Assembly (NCBI GenBank): GCA_964556395.1
Contig: CAZKVR010000006.1
Location: forward strand, 1-55,217
From: WJKR01 sp964556395
GTDB taxonomy: Archaea; Nanobdellota; Nanobdellia; Woesearchaeales; WJKR01
Length of the DNA: 55,217 nt
Direction of reading: 5' to 3'
The notes below the pieces were generated by a model that was given only the letters and a program-made list of their open reading frames with translations, was not told the origin of the DNA and did no database searches. A program made the translations under genes and the position numbers. Shown here piece by piece: positions 25,108-33,229 of this stretch (the stretch's first letter is position 1; each line of letters starts with the position of its first letter).

Positions 25108-27822
25108 ATGGCAGACCAACCGGATTTCAAGGCGGTAGCGGAGAAGTGGCAGCGGCGCTGGGAAGAGCAGGGAGTCTTCCGGGCGCTCGAGGATGACGAG
25201 AAGGAGAAGTTCTACTGCCTCGAGATGTACCCCTACCCGTCGGGGAAGCTCCACATGGGACACCTGCGCAACTACGCCATCGGCGACTGCCTCGCACGCT
25301 TCAAACGGATGCGTGGCTTCAACGTCCTCTACCCCATGGGCTACGACGCCTTCGGACTCCCGGCGGAGAACGCCGCCATACAGCAAGGCGCCGACCCTGG
25401 CGAGTGGACTCGCAAGAACATCGACTCCATAAAGGAGCAGCAGAAAGCCATAGGCCTCTCCTATGACTGGAGCCGCCAGCTCGCCTCGTGCGACGAGGAT
25501 TACTACAAGTGGAACCAGTGGTTCTTCCTCAAGTTCCTCGAGAAAGGACTCGCGTACAAGCAGGAGAGCCTGGTCAACTGGTGTCCTGAGTGCCAGACAG
25601 TCCTTGCGAACGAGCAGGTCGTCGACGGCAAGTGCTGGCGCCACTCGCAGACTGACGTCGAGCAGAAGCAGCTCGAGCAGTGGTACCTCCGCATCACCGA
25701 CTACGCCGACGAGCTCCTCGAAGACCTGGAGAAGCTTGACCACTGGCCCGAGCGTGTCAAGGCGATGCAGCGCAACTGGATCGGCAAGAGCCACGGCACC
25801 GTCATACACTTCCCCATCGTCGACGAGGACGGCAACAAGGTCGATAGCATCAGCACGTTCACCACGAGGCCTGACACCCTCTATGGCGTCACCTACCTCG
25901 TCCTGGCGGCGGAGCACCCGCTCGTCAAGCAGCTCACGGAAGGCACGAAGTACGAAGGTGATGTCAACACATTCCTGAAAGAGGTCCAGCAGGAGTCGGT
26001 CATCGACCGGACCGCCGAGGGCAAGGAGAAGCACGGCGTCTTCCTGGGCCATTACATCGTCAACCCTGTCAACAAGGAGAAGGTCCCGCTCTGGACGGCG
26101 AACTACGCGTTGATGGAGTACGGCACCGGCGCCGTCATGGCCGTACCGACGCACGACCAGCGAGACTTCGAGTTCGCACGCAAGTACGGCCTCCCGATGC
26201 GCGTCGTCATCCAACCCAAGGAAGGGTGGGAGCTCGACCCTGACAAGATGCCGCGGGCCTACACCGAGCCGGGAAGCCTCGTCAACAGCGGCGAGTTCGA
26301 CGGCCTGGACAACCACGAGGCTATCCACGCCATCACCAGGCACCTGGAGAAGCACGGCTGGGGCGAGGCTACCGTCAATTACAAGCTGCGTGACTGGCTC
26401 GTCAGCCGCCAGCGCTACTGGGGGACGCCTATCCCTGTCGTGTACTGCGACGACTGCGGCGTCCAGCCCGTGCCTGAGGAGGAGTTGCCCGTCAAGCTCC
26501 CGACGGACGTGGATTTCAAGGCCGGCGGCAACCCTTTGGAGACGTCCGAGTCGTTCGTCAACACCGCCTGTCCGAAGTGCGGCAAGCCTGCCAGGCGTGA
26601 GACCGACACGATGGACACCTTCGTCGACAGCAGTTGGTACTTCCTCCGCTATACTGACAACGAGAACCAGGAAGTCCCGTTCTCCAAGGACGCGGTGGAG
26701 CACTGGCTCCCCGTCGACCAGTACATCGGCGGGATCGAGCACGCCATCCTCCACCTCCTCTACGCGCGGTTCTTCACCAAGGCGACCCGCGACCTCGGCT
26801 TGCACTCCGTCGACGAGCCTTTCCGCAAGCTCTTGACTCAGGGCATGGTGCTCAAGGACGGCGCGAAGATGTCGAAGAGCCTGGGCAACATCGTCGAGCC
26901 CCGTTCCATCATGGAGCGCTTCGGCCCCGACACCGCCCGCTACTTCATACTCTTCGCGGCCCTGCCTGAGAAGGAGATGGACTGGTCCGATGAGGGCGTG
27001 AGCGCGAGCTACCGCCACCTCGGACGGTTCTGGAGCGTCGTCACCGCCGACAAGGACGGCATGCGGTCCGGCGACTTGTCGAGCGATGACCGTTACGTCC
27101 GGAGCAGGCTGCAACGGGTGATATCGGACGTGACGTCGCAACTCTCTGGGCTCCGGCTCAGCCACGCCCTGAACAGTGTCGTTGAGATGACCCATGTCCT
27201 TTCCAAATACCTCGAGAAGGGCGCCCATGAGGAGGTCTTTTCAGACGCGTCTGACGTCATGGTCCGGCTCATCGCCCCGTTCACGCCTCACCTCGCCGAG
27301 GAGGCTTGGGAGCGCCTCGGCAAGGAGGGCTTCGTCAGCGTCGCTTCCTGGCCTGAGCCTGACGAGTCGTTGATCGATGAGGGTAGCGAGGCGGCCGTCG
27401 ACTTGCAGGAGCGCCTCGTGGCTGACGTCCGTACCGTGATGCGCCTCGCCGGCGTCGAGGCGCCTTCCGGTGTGAAGCTCATCGTGGCTCCTGGGTGGAA
27501 GTATCGCTTGGCGTCCGAGTTCAAGTCCTTGTTGGGGGAGACGCGCAACCCTGGTGAGATCATAAAACGCCTCATGCAGGACGACGAGTTCCGCCAGCAT
27601 GGCAAGGAGGTGTCCAAGATGGTCCCTGCCTTGGTCAAGGACCCGTCCAAGCTGCCCGGGACGTTGCTGTCCCATGACGACGAGCAGGCGCGCTTGCGCG
27701 AGGCTTCCTCTCACCTCGAGGGCGTGTTCGGCTGCCCTGTCTCTGTCGAGCGGGCAGAGGATTCTGGGGAGAAGAAGGCGGGCTCCGCCTTGCCAGGGAA
27801 GCCCGGTATAGTCCTCCGATGA
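25108..27822 (+). CDS. leuS: leucyl-tRNA synthetase, bacterial type
   Basis: This class Ia synthetase of 904 residues charges tRNA-Leu with leucine and edits misacylated products. The HIGH motif is HMGH in YPYPSGKLHMGHLRNYAIGD (about residue 50). The CP1 editing domain spans about 220-420. A zinc-type CDDCG/CPKC pair lies near 450-490. The marker TMDTFVDSSWYF and the KMSKS motif (AKMSKSLGNIVEP, near 590) come next, then the anticodon-binding helices. HIGH context, the DSSWYF block and the order of domains are those of bacterial LeuRS, not archaeal/eukaryotic LeuRS, so the gene was probably acquired from bacteria. The ATG follows GGAGAGTGAT and a leader with a Leu-rich mini-ORF. Codons shift from C/A-rich near the start to T/G-rich near the end. 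Confidence 0.95.
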   Translation: MADQPDFKAVAEKWQRRWEEQGVFRALEDDEKEKFYCLEMYPYPSGKLHMGHLRNYAIGDCLARFKRMRGFNVLYPMGYDAFGLPAENAAIQQGADPGEWTRKNIDSIKEQQKAIGLSYDWSRQLASCDEDYYKWNQWFFLKFLEKGLAYKQESLVNWCPECQTVLANEQVVDGKCWRHSQTDVEQKQLEQWYLRITDYADELLEDLEKLDHWPERVKAMQRNWIGKSHGTVIHFPIVDEDGNKVDSISTFTTRPDTLYGVTYLVLAAEHPLVKQLTEGTKYEGDVNTFLKEVQQESVIDRTAEGKEKHGVFLGHYIVNPVNKEKVPLWTANYALMEYGTGAVMAVPTHDQRDFEFARKYGLPMRVVIQPKEGWELDPDKMPRAYTEPGSLVNSGEFDGLDNHEAIHAITRHLEKHGWGEATVNYKLRDWLVSRQRYWGTPIPVVYCDDCGVQPVPEEELPVKLPTDVDFKAGGNPLETSESFVNTACPKCGKPARRETDTMDTFVDSSWYFLRYTDNENQEVPFSKDAVEHWLPVDQYIGGIEHAILHLLYARFFTKATRDLGLHSVDEPFRKLLTQGMVLKDGAKMSKSLGNIVEPRSIMERFGPDTARYFILFAALPEKEMDWSDEGVSASYRHLGRFWSVVTADKDGMRSGDLSSDDRYVRSRLQRVISDVTSQLSGLRLSHALNSVVEMTHVLSKYLEKGAHEEVFSDASDVMVRLIAPFTPHLAEEAWERLGKEGFVSVASWPEPDESLIDEGSEAAVDLQERLVADVRTVMRLAGVEAPSGVKLIVAPGWKYRLASEFKSLLGETRNPGEIIKRLMQDDEFRQHGKEVSKMVPALVKDPSKLPGTLLSHDDEQARLREASSHLEGVFGCPVSVERAEDSGEKKAGSALPGKPGIVLR

Positions 27823-27828
27823 AAAAAG

Positions 27829-27838
27829 TTTTTTTTTT
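27829..27838 (+). terminator. T10 terminator after leuS
   Basis: Ten T residues begin 7 bases after the leuS stop. The convergent zinc-ribbon gene ends inside this tract. Confidence 0.55.
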
Positions 27839-28028
27839 ACGCTTTCTTGGCTTCGCCGTTGGCGAGCGCCGCTTCAGCGTTGGTTTTCGACATCATCGCG
27901 CACACGGTCGTCCCGCACGTCGAGCAGGCTCCTTTCGCCATGAACCCTCCTTTCGGGGTCTGGTGTATGACCGCTCCGTTGATCTCCGTTCCTTTCTTCT
28001 TGCATTTCACGCAGTATCCTTGTACCAT
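27837..28028 (-). CDS. small zinc-ribbon protein (DUF5679-like)
   Basis: This 63-residue protein has two CxxC pairs, GYCVKCKKKG and GACSTCGTT, forming one zinc ribbon, then a short helix and a basic tail. It resembles DUF5679 zinc ribbons, whose role is unknown. The second Met was chosen as start because it gives the family's MVxGYCVKC opening and GGAGGT lies 11 nt upstream. A TATA box (CTTAAATAATA) is near 28070. It is monocistronic, between leuS and the polyamine operon. Confidence 0.75.
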   Translation of the reverse strand: MVQGYCVKCKKKGTEINGAVIHQTPKGGFMAKGACSTCGTTVCAMMSKTNAEAALANGEAKKA

Positions 28029-28102
28029 TGTAGTTCTATACCTCCGTATTCTCTCGGTTTGCACCGATATTATTTAAGACTAAGGGATTCTTTTATAAGG
28101 GT

Positions 28103-28885
28103 TCAGAGCAGTTCCTTGGTTATCTTCGCCGCCAGCTTGACCGTCATGTTGTTGTGGTCTAGTTCCGGGTTGGCTTCCACGACGTCCGCCATCCGCACCT
28201 TGCCTGTCTCTTTCAGTGCTTGTATGATGGTGAGTAATTCCCTGGCGGTGAGCCCTCCTGGTTCGGGGTAGCCGGTGCCTGGCGCGCAGCTCGGGTCTGC
28301 CGCGTCGATGTCGACCGTCAGGTATATCGAGGGCCAGTCCTTGATTGTTTTCCGGATGTCCTTGAGCGTTCTTTGCAGCCCTTCGTGCCCTATCTGTCTC
28401 ATCGTGACTGCCTTGATGCCGTGTTCTTTCAGGTAGGCCGCTTCGTCCTGATGGAGGTTCCTCGTCCCTATGAGGAGTATCCTTTCCGGCGGTATGATTT
28501 CTTGGTTGACGATGGCTCTGATGAAGTCCTCGTGCGTCGGGGGTTCGAAGTCGCTCTCGCAGTCGGGGTGGGCGTCTATCATCACCACGCCGCCATCCTT
28601 GTGGTTCTGCGCGTACGCCTTGACGGCCGGGTAGGTGATGGAGTGGTCTCCGCCGAGCAGTACGGCGTCTTCCTTGGCTTCGAGGGCTTGTTCGTGGATG
28701 TTGTCCAGGGTTTTTCCGAAGTCTTTCGCGTGCGTCTTGACCGTGTAGACCTCGAACCCCGTCGCTTCCCACTCCTCGTTGAGGAAGAGGTCTTCCATCG
28801 CTTTGAGGATCGCGTCCGGCGCTTCTTGGCAGCCGGGGTTCTTGTTCATGCTCCCGCTGTCCCACGGGACTTTGATGATTCTCAT
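28103..28885 (-). CDS. speB: arginase/agmatinase-family ureohydrolase
   Basis: This 260-residue ureohydrolase splits agmatine (or arginine) to putrescine (or ornithine) and urea with a two-manganese centre. Metal-binding motifs are all present: GGDHSIT (about 77-83), DAHPDC (about 104-109) and DIDAADPSCAPGTGYPEPGG (about 193-212). Length is typical. It is the last gene of a three-gene operon. Its ATG overlaps the stop of the decarboxylase gene by 4 bp. With that neighbour it could make putrescine from arginine through agmatine. Whether the substrate is agmatine or another guanidino compound is not decided by sequence alone. Confidence 0.88.
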   Translation of the reverse strand: MRIIKVPWDSGSMNKNPGCQEAPDAILKAMEDLFLNEEWEATGFEVYTVKTHAKDFGKTLDNIHEQALEAKEDAVLLGGDHSITYPAVKAYAQNHKDGGVVMIDAHPDCESDFEPPTHEDFIRAIVNQEIIPPERILLIGTRNLHQDEAAYLKEHGIKAVTMRQIGHEGLQRTLKDIRKTIKDWPSIYLTVDIDAADPSCAPGTGYPEPGGLTARELLTIIQALKETGKVRMADVVEANPELDHNNMTVKLAAKITKELL

Positions 28886-29916
28886 TCGACCACCTCCGTC
28901 TCCAGGGTTTCCAGGTCGCAGAAGTCTGTGCTGAAGTTGTAGGCTCCGGCGTTGAGGAAGACGAGCTCGTCGCCTTTACGCGGGTCTTCCAGGTAGGCGC
29001 GGTAGCGGTAGAGGTCCATGTTGCATGGCGTCGTTCCTTTGATGATGTATGGTTTTCCGTTCCCTTTCTCGAGTTCCCCTTCGACTAGCAGCTTGACGGG
29101 CACGATGAGCGCGTCCATGTCCGAGTTGTAGACCGACGCGTCGACGATGATGGTGTTCTCGTACACGAGCTTGATGGTGGTGTGGAGCTTCCCCGCCGGG
29201 GCTGCGATGTACCTCCCTGGTTCCATCATGAGCTTGACGCCTAGCCGGTGCAGCCATTGCTTGAGCTCTTCGACCTTCTTGTAGATTCCTGTGAAGACGT
29301 CCTCGTTCGTGTTGGCGTACACGCTCGGCAGGCCGCCTCCGATGTTGAGGACGCTTATCCTGTTGAGCGTGTCCTCGTTGAACATCTCTTGTATCTCGTA
29401 CGTCAGGTTCCATTCCGCGACGTTCTGGCTCTTGCGGTGGAAGTGGATGCCCAGTTCCTTGACCTTCTCGTGGTCTTCGAGCTCTCTTATCCTTTTCTCC
29501 ACCGTCGCGGCCGGCATGCCGAACACGAAGTATCGTTCCGTACGCACGCTGCGCTCCTTGAGCCGTACGCGTAGCATGAGGCTTATCTGTCTGTCGTGTC
29601 CTTCCAGCCAGGCGAGCACCGTGTCGAGGTCTTCCTCGTTGTCCACGACGTACCTGGTGATGCCTTTCCTCGCCAGCCGGTCGAGTTGTGCCTGCGTCAG
29701 CCCTTGCGCGAGGAACAGTATTCTGGAGCAGTCCTTGACGTGCTTGAGCTCGTGTTCGGTGTGGATGCTGAACAGGCAGTCCCGTTCCTCTTCCAGGATC
29801 GGCGTGACTGCAGGGTTGGTCTTCGAGCTGTATGACACGACGTCCGCAAGCTCCGCTACCTTGTCGTGCTGTTCCATCACTTTTTTTCTCGAGAGCGTGA
29901 AGCGTGCCATTCTCAT
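28882..29916 (-). CDS. PLP-dependent ornithine/arginine/diaminopimelate-type decarboxylase
   Basis: This 344-residue fold-type III (alanine racemase-like) decarboxylase removes the carboxyl group of a basic amino acid in the cytoplasm. The PLP lysine lies in VVSYSSKTNPAV near residue 33. LNIGGGLPS is the phosphate-binding glycine loop (about 190), and MMEPGRYIAA is the EPGR motif (about 228). PCNMDLYR near 290 is the substrate-side Cys loop. It is shorter at the N-terminus than typical family members (the barrel starts almost at once). The context, a ureohydrolase downstream and deoxyhypusine synthase upstream with 4-bp overlaps on both sides, argues for a polyamine role such as arginine, ornithine or carboxynorspermidine decarboxylation. 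Confidence 0.85.
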   Translation of the reverse strand: MRMARFTLSRKKVMEQHDKVAELADVVSYSSKTNPAVTPILEEERDCLFSIHTEHELKHVKDCSRILFLAQGLTQAQLDRLARKGITRYVVDNEEDLDTVLAWLEGHDRQISLMLRVRLKERSVRTERYFVFGMPAATVEKRIRELEDHEKVKELGIHFHRKSQNVAEWNLTYEIQEMFNEDTLNRISVLNIGGGLPSVYANTNEDVFTGIYKKVEELKQWLHRLGVKLMMEPGRYIAAPAGKLHTTIKLVYENTIIVDASVYNSDMDALIVPVKLLVEGELEKGNGKPYIIKGTTPCNMDLYRYRAYLEDPRKGDELVFLNAGAYNFSTDFCDLETLETEVVE

Positions 29917-30857
29917 CGTCCTTTCAGCAGTCCTTCTCCTTTGAGGTCTTCCAGGGCTTTGATCATCGCTAGCGGGAACATGATGGTGACGTCTCCTATC
30001 ACTGTCGAGACGTCGCTCTCGTCCTTGATCTTCCCCCAGCTCTTCGCCTCGTTCGTCGTCGCTCCTGACATGCTCCCGCTCGTCCTCTGGGCGGTCGTCA
30101 TGTAGACCGCGTAGTTCGCCCCGCCGTTGAGCAGCGTCGCCAGTATGGCGTGGTGCTTGCTGATGCTCCCTCCTAGTGCGATGACGCCTTTGGTGTCGTC
30201 GTGGCTCGTGGAGTAGAGGATGTTGCCGAAGTCTTGCACTACGTCGACCGTGAAGTCCTTGTGCTTCTGCTGGTAGAGGTAGAGGTGGAATCCCGTGCTG
30301 CCGTCCGTGATGGCTGGGCAGAACACCGGCACGTCGTTCTTCGCCGCTTGGTAGAGGATCGAGTGCTCGTCGTCCAGCTGTAGTCCGATTTCTTTCATCA
30401 TGCCTGAGGCCGTCCACTTGTTCTTCTTCTCGTACAGCTTGTCCAGCAGTGGCATGAGCGCGTCCTCGTAGCGCATGTAGCTCTCGTTCTTCACCTGCAG
30501 GTTGCCGACCCGGTTGACGCCTTGCTCGTGGAGTTCGACGTCATCTGAGGCGAAGGTGCCGATGCTGAACTCTTCGCCTTTGGCTTTCATGATGTCCTCT
30601 TCCAGGCCTCCGACGGTGGTGACGATGACGTCCGGTATGCCTAGCTTGATGAGTTGTGCGAAGAACCCTCTCAGGCCTGAGGTGACCATGTTGCTCGTGA
30701 ACGTGAGGAAGACTTTCGCGTTGTCCTTCTTCATCTTGACGATGACGTCCGCCGCTTTCTGGAGTTCGACGCTCTGGAATCCTATCTCTCCGTACTTGCT
30801 GACGAGTTCTTTCACCGTCATGCCTTGTTCCCATGTGAAGTCTTTGACCGTTGCCAT
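29913..30857 (-). CDS. dys: deoxyhypusine synthase
   Basis: This NAD-dependent enzyme transfers the aminobutyl group of spermidine to a lysine of translation factor aIF5A, the first step of hypusine formation. The 314 residues include TFTSNMVTSGLRG (NAD site, about 50-62), the central block NGGANYAVYMTTAQ, and SGATTNEAKSWGKIK with the catalytic Lys in SWGK near the C-terminus. The ATG at MATVKDF was chosen for the GAGG about 9 nt upstream. An in-frame GTG 13 codons earlier is possible. The promoter TATA (ATTTAAAAAAG) is near 30975. It heads the operon with the decarboxylase and ureohydrolase. Confidence 0.93.
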   Translation of the reverse strand: MATVKDFTWEQGMTVKELVSKYGEIGFQSVELQKAADVIVKMKKDNAKVFLTFTSNMVTSGLRGFFAQLIKLGIPDVIVTTVGGLEEDIMKAKGEEFSIGTFASDDVELHEQGVNRVGNLQVKNESYMRYEDALMPLLDKLYEKKNKWTASGMMKEIGLQLDDEHSILYQAAKNDVPVFCPAITDGSTGFHLYLYQQKHKDFTVDVVQDFGNILYSTSHDDTKGVIALGGSISKHHAILATLLNGGANYAVYMTTAQRTSGSMSGATTNEAKSWGKIKDESDVSTVIGDVTIMFPLAMIKALEDLKGEGLLKGR

Positions 30858-31034
30858 AGTAGGGGTGCCTCTTATTGTTTGAGAAGGGAGTGCCACCTGT
30901 CCTTTGTCTCAGCTGCGCGCCTTGATGAGGTTGAAGGTGGTCATCTGGATGGCTGGAAAACACCCTTCTTTTTTAAATGTTCGTGGTCTTGGTGCGAAAA
31001 GGCAATAAAGAATGGCTCTTTTCAGTGATTTCTC

Positions 31035-31946
31035 ATGGCCTTGGACCTTGTCGACCTCCTCGTCAACCTCGTCCTCTTCCTCGTCATGCTCGGCGTCGGC
31101 TCTTCCTTGACGTTGCGTGACGTGAAGGATGTCTTCAGGTATCCTCGGGAGCTCTTCTTCGGCCTCGGGTTGCAGCTCCTCATCCTTCCGATCCTCGCGT
31201 TCCTCCTCGTCGAGTGGTCTGGCTTGTCGCCTGCCTTGAAGGTCGGTATAATAGTCCTGGCCGCCTGTCCTGGCGGCTCCACGTCGAATTTCATCTCATA
31301 CCTCGTCCGTGCGAAGACCGCCTTGTCAATCTCGCTCACGACGGTGAACAGCATCATCACGTTGTTCTCCATCCCGCTCGTCGTCAACCTCGCCCTGATG
31401 CGCTACTTCGCCACGACCGGCGAGGTGTCGTTGCCGTTCTTCCAGACCATCCTGAACATCTTCGTCGTCGTGCTCCTCCCTGCAGCTCTTGGCATGCTCT
31501 TGCGCCGCTACCATCGTAAGGCTGCGGACAAGCTCGAGTATCCCGTCAAGGCTATCAGCCTCGTCCTCCTGGTGGGGGTGTTCGCGATCAAGTTCTTCGC
31601 GGACCAGTCCGCCGGCGGCGTCGGCCTCACTTTCAGCACTGCATTGGAGGTGTTGCCGTTCGTCTTCGGACTCCACGTCTTGGGTTTGGCTGTCGGGTTC
31701 TTCTCCGCCCGTAGGGCTGGTTTCAGCGATGACGCGTCCGTGACGTTGGGTATCGAGGTGGGGTTGCAGAACACGACCCTGGCCATCCTCGTGGCGAGCG
31801 CCTTGCTCGAATCGCCTGCTGTTACTCGTCCGGCGCTCGTCTACGCTGTCTTCTCGTTCGTCACGACCGCTTTGTTCGGCTGGGGTGTGAAGCGGTTGCT
31901 CGCGAGGAGGCATCATTTGCCTTTGCCGAGGCTCAGGTTCTGGTAG
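31035..31946 (+). CDS. bile acid:sodium symporter (BASS/SBF) family transporter
   Basis: This 303-residue integral membrane protein has nine to ten predicted helices. It belongs to the SBF/BASS family of sodium-coupled organic anion transporters. ACPGGSTSNF (about 78-87) is the first sodium-site cross-over motif, and EVGLQNTTLA (about 239-248) the second. Both are well conserved. The substrate is not predictable; members move 2-oxoacids, pantothenate or sulfonated compounds. The ATG directly follows a GTGATTTCTC leader, and a TATA box lies near 30975. Codons are T-rich. It converges with the SRP RNA gene. Confidence 0.88.
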   Translation: MALDLVDLLVNLVLFLVMLGVGSSLTLRDVKDVFRYPRELFFGLGLQLLILPILAFLLVEWSGLSPALKVGIIVLAACPGGSTSNFISYLVRAKTALSISLTTVNSIITLFSIPLVVNLALMRYFATTGEVSLPFFQTILNIFVVVLLPAALGMLLRRYHRKAADKLEYPVKAISLVLLVGVFAIKFFADQSAGGVGLTFSTALEVLPFVFGLHVLGLAVGFFSARRAGFSDDASVTLGIEVGLQNTTLAILVASALLESPAVTRPALVYAVFSFVTTALFGWGVKRLLARRHHLPLPRLRFW

Positions 31947-31954
31947 GAAAAAAT

Positions 31955-32223
31955 GGGTGCGCGCCGGAAAGTGGATCGTTCCCGGACTCGCCGGCTAGCC
32001 CCACCCGTTCCTCCTCCCTGCGACCCCTCAAACGCCCCGTCCTGGGCTTATGGCTGCTCCCGTCAAGGCCTGACCAGGTTCACCCGGGTCGGGACCAAGA
32101 GGGACAGGGGATCGACAGTCTGGGTGGGACCGGCGCTTCCGGTCCTGACCGCCTTTCCGGCTTCGGCCCGCCCAACGACCCGTTTGGCGTGACAGGCGAG
32201 GGTCATCCGCCCGGCCTAGCACC
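31955..32223 (-). ncRNA. ffs: signal recognition particle RNA (7S RNA)
   Basis: The minus strand carries the SRP helix 8 signature: GGTGAACCTGGTCAGG, then GGGAGCAGCC about 8 nt later, with asymmetric-loop bases typical of SRP RNA. Upstream is a GC-rich arm GGACCGGAAGCGCCGGTCC that fits helix 6 with a GNAR-type tetraloop for SRP19. The ends GGTGC (near 32223) and GCACC (near 31956) pair as helix 1. A TATA box sits 27 nt before the 5' end, and a run of six T follows the 3' end. About 269 nt is somewhat short for an archaeal SRP RNA. Exact ends are estimates. Confidence 0.85.
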
Positions 32224-32246
32224 GTTGTCTGGGAAAGTCGGCCTCC

Positions 32247-32256
32247 TTTTTAAACT
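32247..32256 (-). promoter_or_regulatory. SRP RNA promoter
   Basis: On the minus strand TTTAAAAAGG is centred about 27 nt before the predicted RNA 5' end. The remaining AT-rich stretch up to 32364 holds the promoter of the MBL gene. Confidence 0.55.
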
Positions 32257-32364
32257 TTGCATCGTTTGTGTGTGGACCTACTATTTATTTTCTTTATAGA
32301 AACTAATTATTTTTTTGGAAACCATTATTAATCACCCACTCCTAGAAACCACTAGGGGGACATC

Positions 32365-33156
32365 ATGGCGAACAGCATAACAATACTCGGCACAGGAGGG
32401 GATTCCATCGTCGTCGGACGCCAGACAAGAGCGTCAGGAGGCATAGTCGTCACGACACCCGAGACGCAACTCCACCTCGACCCAGGCCCCGGAGCCCTCG
32501 TCAGGCTGAAAGAGCACAACCTCCACCCACGCGAGACCACCGCGGTACTCCTCAGCCACCAGCACGTCAACCACGCCTCCGAAGCCGCCGCCATCATCAC
32601 CGCCATGACGCACAACGGCATGGACCGACGAGGAGTCCTCGTCACCAACGACCTCGAACACGGCATGGTCCCACCCCACCAGCGACGGATACTCGAACGA
32701 GCCCTCAAGCTAGAAGACAAAGGCAAGGTCGGCATCAACGACGTAGAGATAAAAGCCGTACAGGCCCAGCACTACAACAGCGACGCCCTCCACTACCTCA
32801 TCCAGACCCAGGACTACCTCCTAGGCTACATCACCGACACCGCCTACACAGACTCCCTAGCAGAAGCCTTCAAGGACGCCACCATACTCATCATCAACTG
32901 CAAGTACCCCGACGCCGCGGCGGAAGGAGACCACCTCGACATACAAGCGGTCACCAAGATCCTCAACAAGGTCAAACCGCAACTCGCAGTCCTCACCCAC
33001 TTCGGCGCCAAGATGATAGACGCGGACCCCCTCGCCCAAGCCCGGGCGGTCCACCGCGACACCAAAGTCCAGGTCGTCGCGGCGAAGGACGGGCTCCGCA
33101 TCACACCCAGCCACTACGACGCCGAGCAGCGCCAGAAGACGCTGAAAGGATTCTGA
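32365..33156 (+). CDS. metallo-beta-lactamase-fold hydrolase
   Basis: This 263-residue MBL-fold protein opens ITILGTGGDS, as do RNase Z-like and phosphodiesterase-like members. The metal motif normally HxHxDH is SHQHVNH here (about residues 71-77), with Asn in place of Asp. The later motif-4 Asp (TDTAYTDS) and motif-5 His (LTHFGAKM) are present. It probably hydrolyses a phosphodiester or other ester; the substrate is unknown. AGGGGG is the Shine-Dalgarno, and it partly lies in a small inverted repeat, CCTAG (32341-32345) with CTAGG (32352-32356), that could mask it. Codons are strongly C/A-rich. Confidence 0.85.
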   Translation: MANSITILGTGGDSIVVGRQTRASGGIVVTTPETQLHLDPGPGALVRLKEHNLHPRETTAVLLSHQHVNHASEAAAIITAMTHNGMDRRGVLVTNDLEHGMVPPHQRRILERALKLEDKGKVGINDVEIKAVQAQHYNSDALHYLIQTQDYLLGYITDTAYTDSLAEAFKDATILIINCKYPDAAAEGDHLDIQAVTKILNKVKPQLAVLTHFGAKMIDADPLAQARAVHRDTKVQVVAAKDGLRITPSHYDAEQRQKTLKGF

Positions 33157-33229
33157 AACTTTTAGTCCTACTAGAGGGTAATAATCTTTATAACCTCCTC
33201 TAACGCTAAACAGACAAGGGGAGCTGAAG

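Noticed and set aside
24982..27228. A 748-codon open frame antisense to leuS
   Set aside because: It lies opposite a clearly real LeuRS gene, has low-complexity Val/Leu/Arg/Asp content typical of antisense frames in GC-rich DNA and no family resemblance.
31013..31034. Third copy of the conserved intergenic element (AATGGCTCTT then TGATTT)
   Set aside because: Only the first block is similar. The GGGGG and 14-mer blocks are missing.
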